From assembly GCA_020027805.1 (NCBI GenBank), contig JAHKKQ010000097.1:1-8013 (forward strand): a stretch of 8,013 nucleotides of DNA, given 5' to 3'. Position 1 is the stretch's first letter. Each line of letters starts with the position of its first letter. Shown piece after piece: positions 5,528 through 8,013 of the stretch. The DNA is from Candidatus Dadabacteria bacterium. GTDB taxonomy: Bacteria; Desulfobacterota_D; UBA1144; Nemesobacterales; UBA2774. Under the pieces are notes generated by a model. It had not been told where the DNA came from. It saw nothing but the letters and a program-made list of their open reading frames with translations, and did no database searches. The position numbers were made by a program, and so were the translations under genes.

Positions 5528-6289
5528 ATGAGATTTAAAGGCAAGAGCGTTATAGTCACAGGGGGCGGCACCGGGATTGGCAGGGAAACGGCGCTCCTGT
5601 TCGCTAGGGAAGGGGCGAGGGTCCTCATAACGGGCAGGAGGGAGGATATGCTCGGCGAAGTGAAAGCGGAGGCCGCCGGGCTGGGGCTCGAAATCGATTA
5701 TACGAAGTCCGACGTATCGAAGGAGGAGGACTGCAGGGCGGCTGTCGAATACGCCCTCGGGAGGTTCGGGAAGCTGGACGTACTGTTCAATAACGCGGGC
5801 GTGCTGCATCCGGGAATGACGCACGAGACGCCCGCCGAGGTGTGGGACAGGACATTCGACATTAACGTCAGGGGCACCTGGCTTATGAGCAAGCTCGCGA
5901 TACCGAACATGATAGAGCGGAGGGAGGGGAGGATAGTGAACAACGCATCCATCGTGGGGATGAAAGGTTTCCCGGCCCTGGCCGCTTACACGGCGTCCAA
6001 GGGCGCGGTCGTGCAGCTCACGAGGAGCATGGCTCTGGAGTACGCGGACAAGGGGATCACCGTGAACGCGGTGTGCCCCGGCACGACGATGACTCCGCTC
6101 GTTACGGAGGGTTATCTGAAGAGGGTCGGCGAGGAGGAAGGCATGAGGTTCATGAACTCGCTCCACCCGATGGGGCGCCTCGCGACGGCCTCCGAAATCG
6201 CCCACGCCGTGCTTTTTCTGGCCGGCGCGAACGCGGGGTTCATTACCGGGAGCATGCTGACTATCGACGGCGGCTGGTGCGCGAAATAA
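5528..6289 (+). CDS. Short-chain dehydrogenase/reductase (classical SDR), copy 1
   Basis: A cytosolic NAD(P)(H)-dependent oxidoreductase of 253 residues, normal for classical SDRs. Visible motifs: TGGGTGIG (11-18, Rossmann glycine-rich loop), SDVS (61-64), NNAG (88-91), Asn113 in DINVRG, catalytic Ser141, Tyr154 and Lys158 (YTASK), and CPG (183-185). The second strand ends in TGRR rather than an acidic residue, which hints at NADP(H); this is inference. The substrate cannot be read from sequence. I chose ATG 5528 over the in-frame ATG 5504 because it aligns with the start of the second SDR and has GGTGA just upstream; 5504 has no ribosome site and would add eight residues. It is 43 bases upstream of the split-barrel oxidoreductase gene, a probable operon. 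Confidence 0.93.
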   Translation: MRFKGKSVIVTGGGTGIGRETALLFAREGARVLITGRREDMLGEVKAEAAGLGLEIDYTKSDVSKEEDCRAAVEYALGRFGKLDVLFNNAGVLHPGMTHETPAEVWDRTFDINVRGTWLMSKLAIPNMIERREGRIVNNASIVGMKGFPALAAYTASKGAVVQLTRSMALEYADKGITVNAVCPGTTMTPLVTEGYLKRVGEEEGMRFMNSLHPMGRLATASEIAHAVLFLAGANAGFITGSMLTIDGGWCAK

Positions 6290-6318
6290 TTAACGAGACT
6301 GAAAGAGGAATAAACAGA

Positions 6319-6325
6319 GAAGGAG
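6319..6325 (+). promoter_or_regulatory. Shine-Dalgarno site of the split-barrel oxidoreductase gene
   Basis: GAAGGAG lies 7 bases before the ATG at 6333 and fixes the start. It is stronger than the site of the SDR gene upstream. Confidence 0.6.
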
Positions 6326-6332
6326 CATTAAA

Positions 6333-6728
6333 ATGAAGATCGACGAGTTTATCTATAGGCTGTGTACGGAAGGGAAGAATTTCGCGTCCCTCGCTACGCT
6401 TATGCCCGACGGCTCGCCCCAGGTGAGCGTCACATGGGTGGATTCCGACGGTGAATATATAATCATCAATACCGAGGACGGGCGCGTGAAGGCGGAGAAC
6501 ATGAGGAGGGACCCCCGTGTAGCAGTATCCATAATGGATTCGGGAAACCCCTACAGGCAGGCCATGATAATGGGGAGTGTGGAGGGGGACACGTACGAGG
6601 GCGCCGAGGAGCACATAAACAGGATGGCCAGGAAGTACCTCAAGCTCGACACATACCCCCGCACTAGAAAGAACGAGAAGCGGGTCATATTCAGGATAAA
6701 GCCTGAGAAGGTATTCAAGCTGACGTGA
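6333..6728 (+). CDS. PNPOx-like split-barrel flavin- or F420-dependent oxidoreductase
   Basis: A 131-residue cytosolic protein of the pyridoxamine 5'-phosphate oxidase-like split-barrel superfamily. It opens with a helix, then FASLATLMPDGSPQVSVTWVDSDG (first hairpin), YIIINTEDGRVKAENMRRDPRVAVSI (46-67, where the basic residues meet the cofactor phosphate), SGNPYRQAMIMGSVEG, a helix with INRMARKYL and the final strand RVIFRIKPEKVF. This is the pattern of the PPOX-class 'probable F420-dependent' group (FDOR-B), whose members transfer hydride to or from diverse substrates. Outside Actinobacteria and archaea F420 may be absent, so FMN is equally possible; the sequence alone does not decide. It lies between two SDR paralogs, suggesting a shared redox pathway. 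Length is typical of the family. Confidence 0.85.
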   Translation: MKIDEFIYRLCTEGKNFASLATLMPDGSPQVSVTWVDSDGEYIIINTEDGRVKAENMRRDPRVAVSIMDSGNPYRQAMIMGSVEGDTYEGAEEHINRMARKYLKLDTYPRTRKNEKRVIFRIKPEKVFKLT

Positions 6729-6814
6729 GAGATCGCGTTTAATTTATGTTCGTATATTATTTCCGGGCGGGCGGGGCTGCTGCTTCCCCTGACCGGCAAA
6801 CTATAAGCCGTTTC

Positions 6815-6820
6815 TATAAT
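6815..6820 (+). promoter_or_regulatory. -10 box candidate for the second SDR gene
   Basis: A perfect TATAAT stands 77 bases before the ATG at 6898, so the start point would be near 6827. The best upstream hexamer (CTGACC, 6789-6794) is 20 bases away, too far for an ordinary promoter; an activator may be needed or the site may be chance. Confidence 0.35.
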
Positions 6821-6830
6821 CAGAAATATC

Positions 6831-6861
6831 GATGCATCTAATTTTCCCGCGCGGCATCTAA
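6831..6861 (+). promoter_or_regulatory. Palindrome GATGCATC and direct repeat GCATCTAA before the second SDR gene
   Basis: GATGCATC (6831-6838) is a perfect 8-base palindrome just after the predicted start point. GCATCTAA occurs at 6834-6841 and again at 6854-6861, exactly 20 bases (about two helical turns) apart, which would put both copies on the same face of DNA. This is a reasonable operator candidate; the regulator is unknown. Confidence 0.3.
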
Positions 6862-6882
6862 CCGTATATATCAAAAATCCTT

Positions 6883-6888
6883 AAGGAG
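6883..6888 (+). promoter_or_regulatory. Shine-Dalgarno site of the second SDR gene
   Basis: AAGGAG is 9 bases before the ATG at 6898. It is also 4 bases before an ATG at 6893 that reads ATG-CTA-TGA and overlaps the true start. Confidence 0.55.
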
Positions 6889-6897
6889 AATAATGCT

Positions 6898-7662
6898 ATG
6901 AAGCTCGCAAATAAAACAGCGCTCATCACCGGAGGCGGAACGGGTATCGGAAAAGAGACCGCCCTTCTCTTCGCGCGCGAAGGGGCGAACGTAATCGTCA
7001 CGGGGAGGAGGGAGGCGAAGTTAAAAGAGGTCGCGGAGGAGGCAAAGAGGGAAGGACTCGCCATAGACTATGTCGTCTCAGATGTATCGAACGAGAAGGA
7101 CTGCAAGGCGGCGGTAGATTTCGCGATAAGGAAATACGGGAGGATCGATATACTATTTAACAACGCGGGCGTACTGTATGCGGGCACGACTCACGAGACG
7201 GACACGGAGACATGGGACAAGATCTTCGATACAAACGTCAAAGGGACGTACTTCATGTCCAAATACGTCATACCGAACATGCTCGGAAACGGGGGCGGCT
7301 CGATTGTGAACAACTCTTCGGTGGGAGGGCTTAACGGGTTTCCGGGGCTGGCCGCCTACACGGCGTCCAAGGGCGCTGTGACCCTGCTGACGAAGACCAT
7401 GGCGTTAGAGTACGCGGATAAGGGAATAAAGGTGAACGCCATATGCCCCGGAACGATCGAGACGCCCATGGTAGTCGACGAATTCCTCGGCAAGGTAGAG
7501 GACAGGGCGGCGGCGGAGCAGTTTCTGCTGTCCCTCCACCCGATAGGGAGGTTCGGCAAGCCGATGGAGGTCGCGCACACGGTGCTCTTCCTCTGCGATG
7601 ACAACGTTGGCTTCATGACGGGCAATATGATCTCGATAGACGGCGGCTGGAACGCGAGATAG
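6898..7662 (+). CDS. Short-chain dehydrogenase/reductase (classical SDR), copy 2
   Basis: A 254-residue classical SDR and close paralog of the copy at 5528-6289 (about 150 of 254 positions identical by hand count, one gap). It carries TGGGTGIG (11-18), SDVS (61-64), NNAG (88-91), Asn113 in DTNVKG, catalytic Ser141, Tyr154 and Lys158, and CPG (183-185). The TGRR at the end of the second strand suggests the same cofactor choice as its partner. The copies differ most in 191-211, the loop that normally closes over the substrate, and around 92-96, so their substrates may differ; this is inference from known SDR structure. The start is fixed by AAGGAG and by alignment with copy 1. It is 169 bases after the split-barrel gene, with its own candidate promoter, and converges on the gene at the right edge. 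Confidence 0.95.
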   Translation: MKLANKTALITGGGTGIGKETALLFAREGANVIVTGRREAKLKEVAEEAKREGLAIDYVVSDVSNEKDCKAAVDFAIRKYGRIDILFNNAGVLYAGTTHETDTETWDKIFDTNVKGTYFMSKYVIPNMLGNGGGSIVNNSSVGGLNGFPGLAAYTASKGAVTLLTKTMALEYADKGIKVNAICPGTIETPMVVDEFLGKVEDRAAAEQFLLSLHPIGRFGKPMEVAHTVLFLCDDNVGFMTGNMISIDGGWNAR

Positions 7663-7681
7663 GCCGGAATGGGTAAATGTT

Positions 7682-8013
7682 TCAGTCAGGCTCGCGCTTC
7701 CCGAAAACCCTCTCTCTTGCCGACCCGATAAACTTTCCCGTCCGCCTTACGAGCTCGAACCCGGAATATAAGGCCAGATGCCATGCGCTCTCCATGCCGA
7801 AGACATGCCGGAGGAATTTCGGGAACCCGGAAATTCTCGCAAATAAATTCTTCCCGCTGTTCTCGCTCGAATAAGAGCGCCATAAGAATCTCAGCTCGAC
7901 GAGCCCGTCGAGCACGCCCGGGGGCCTGGTCCTCACGCGGTACTCGAAGTACCCGGCTTTCGATACGGGGACGGATTCGAGCCTCCGAAGTACCGCATCG
8001 GGCAGGGGCCGGT
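7682..8013 (-). CDS. C-terminal part of an unrecognised protein, runs off the right edge
   Basis: On the minus strand one frame is open from the window edge (8013) to a TGA at 7682-7684, giving at least 110 residues. A GTG at 7934-7936 could be a start, but the frame stays open past it with normal codon use (GAG TAC CGC, GGG TAC TTC), so the gene most likely begins outside the window. The visible part is basic and aromatic-rich: AGYFEYRVRT, GLVELRFLWRSY, FARISGFPKFLRHVFG, MESAWHLALYSGFELVRR and a basic tail ending in KREPD. There is no clear membrane helix or catalytic motif, and I cannot name the family. It converges with the second SDR gene with 19 bases between stop codons and no visible terminator. 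Confidence 0.6.
   Translation of the reverse strand, partial: RPLPDAVLRRLESVPVSKAGYFEYRVRTRPPGVLDGLVELRFLWRSYSSENSGKNLFARISGFPKFLRHVFGMESAWHLALYSGFELVRRTGKFIGSARERVFGKREPD

Noticed and set aside
5459..6205. A 248-codon open frame on the minus strand opposite the first SDR gene
   Set aside because: Its product is dominated by His, Arg and Pro with no recognisable pattern, and it mirrors the codon structure of a clear SDR gene.
6762..6790. GC-rich stretch with GGGG...CCCC after the split-barrel gene, considered as a terminator
   Set aside because: The stem is only four bases with a nine-base loop and no T-run follows.

Overview
The window looks like chromosomal DNA of a Gram-negative (diderm) bacterium. 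It encodes several lipoproteins with clear lipoboxes and an OmpA/MotB-type peptidoglycan-binding lipoprotein. Most genes are GC-rich yet use ATA (Ile) and AGG (Arg) freely. That pattern, with the mix of genes, suggests an uncultured lineage of the Deltaproteobacteria/Desulfobacterota or Dadabacteria type, but this is a low-confidence guess: there is no rRNA or other marker gene here.

Layout, left to right. Bases 1-342 hold the C-terminal end of an unrecognised, probably exported protein. A small three-helix membrane protein on the minus strand (398-724) has visibly different base and codon use. Bases 875-2749 (minus) encode a 624-residue lipoprotein phosphatase of the PafA / alkaline phosphatase superfamily, with every expected metal and active-site residue in place. 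Divergent from it, behind a good sigma70-type promoter, is an OmpA/MotB-like lipoprotein (2930-3496). The 358-base gap at 3497-3854 holds a degenerate 167-base inverted-repeat element and two hairpins. Three small envelope proteins of unknown function follow: a TTG-started membrane-anchored protein (3855-4232), a cysteine-rich lipoprotein on the minus strand (4242-4775, possibly leaderless), and a lipocalin-like lipoprotein (4901-5314).

The right part is a redox cassette on the plus strand: a short-chain dehydrogenase/reductase (5528-6289), a small flavin/F420-type split-barrel oxidoreductase (6333-6728), and a second SDR (6898-7662) that is about 59% identical to the first by hand count. The first two genes are close enough to share a transcript; the second SDR has its own candidate promoter region. 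A 14-base motif containing the palindrome GATGCATC lies upstream of both SDR genes. The window ends in the C-terminal part of an unrecognised protein on the minus strand, convergent with the second SDR.

I see no mobile-element genes, CRISPR array, tRNA or rRNA, and nothing that clearly amounts to a new system. The best leads are the SDR / split-barrel oxidoreductase / SDR cassette with its shared upstream motif, the cysteine-rich lipoprotein with its possible leaderless start, and the foreign-looking small membrane gene.
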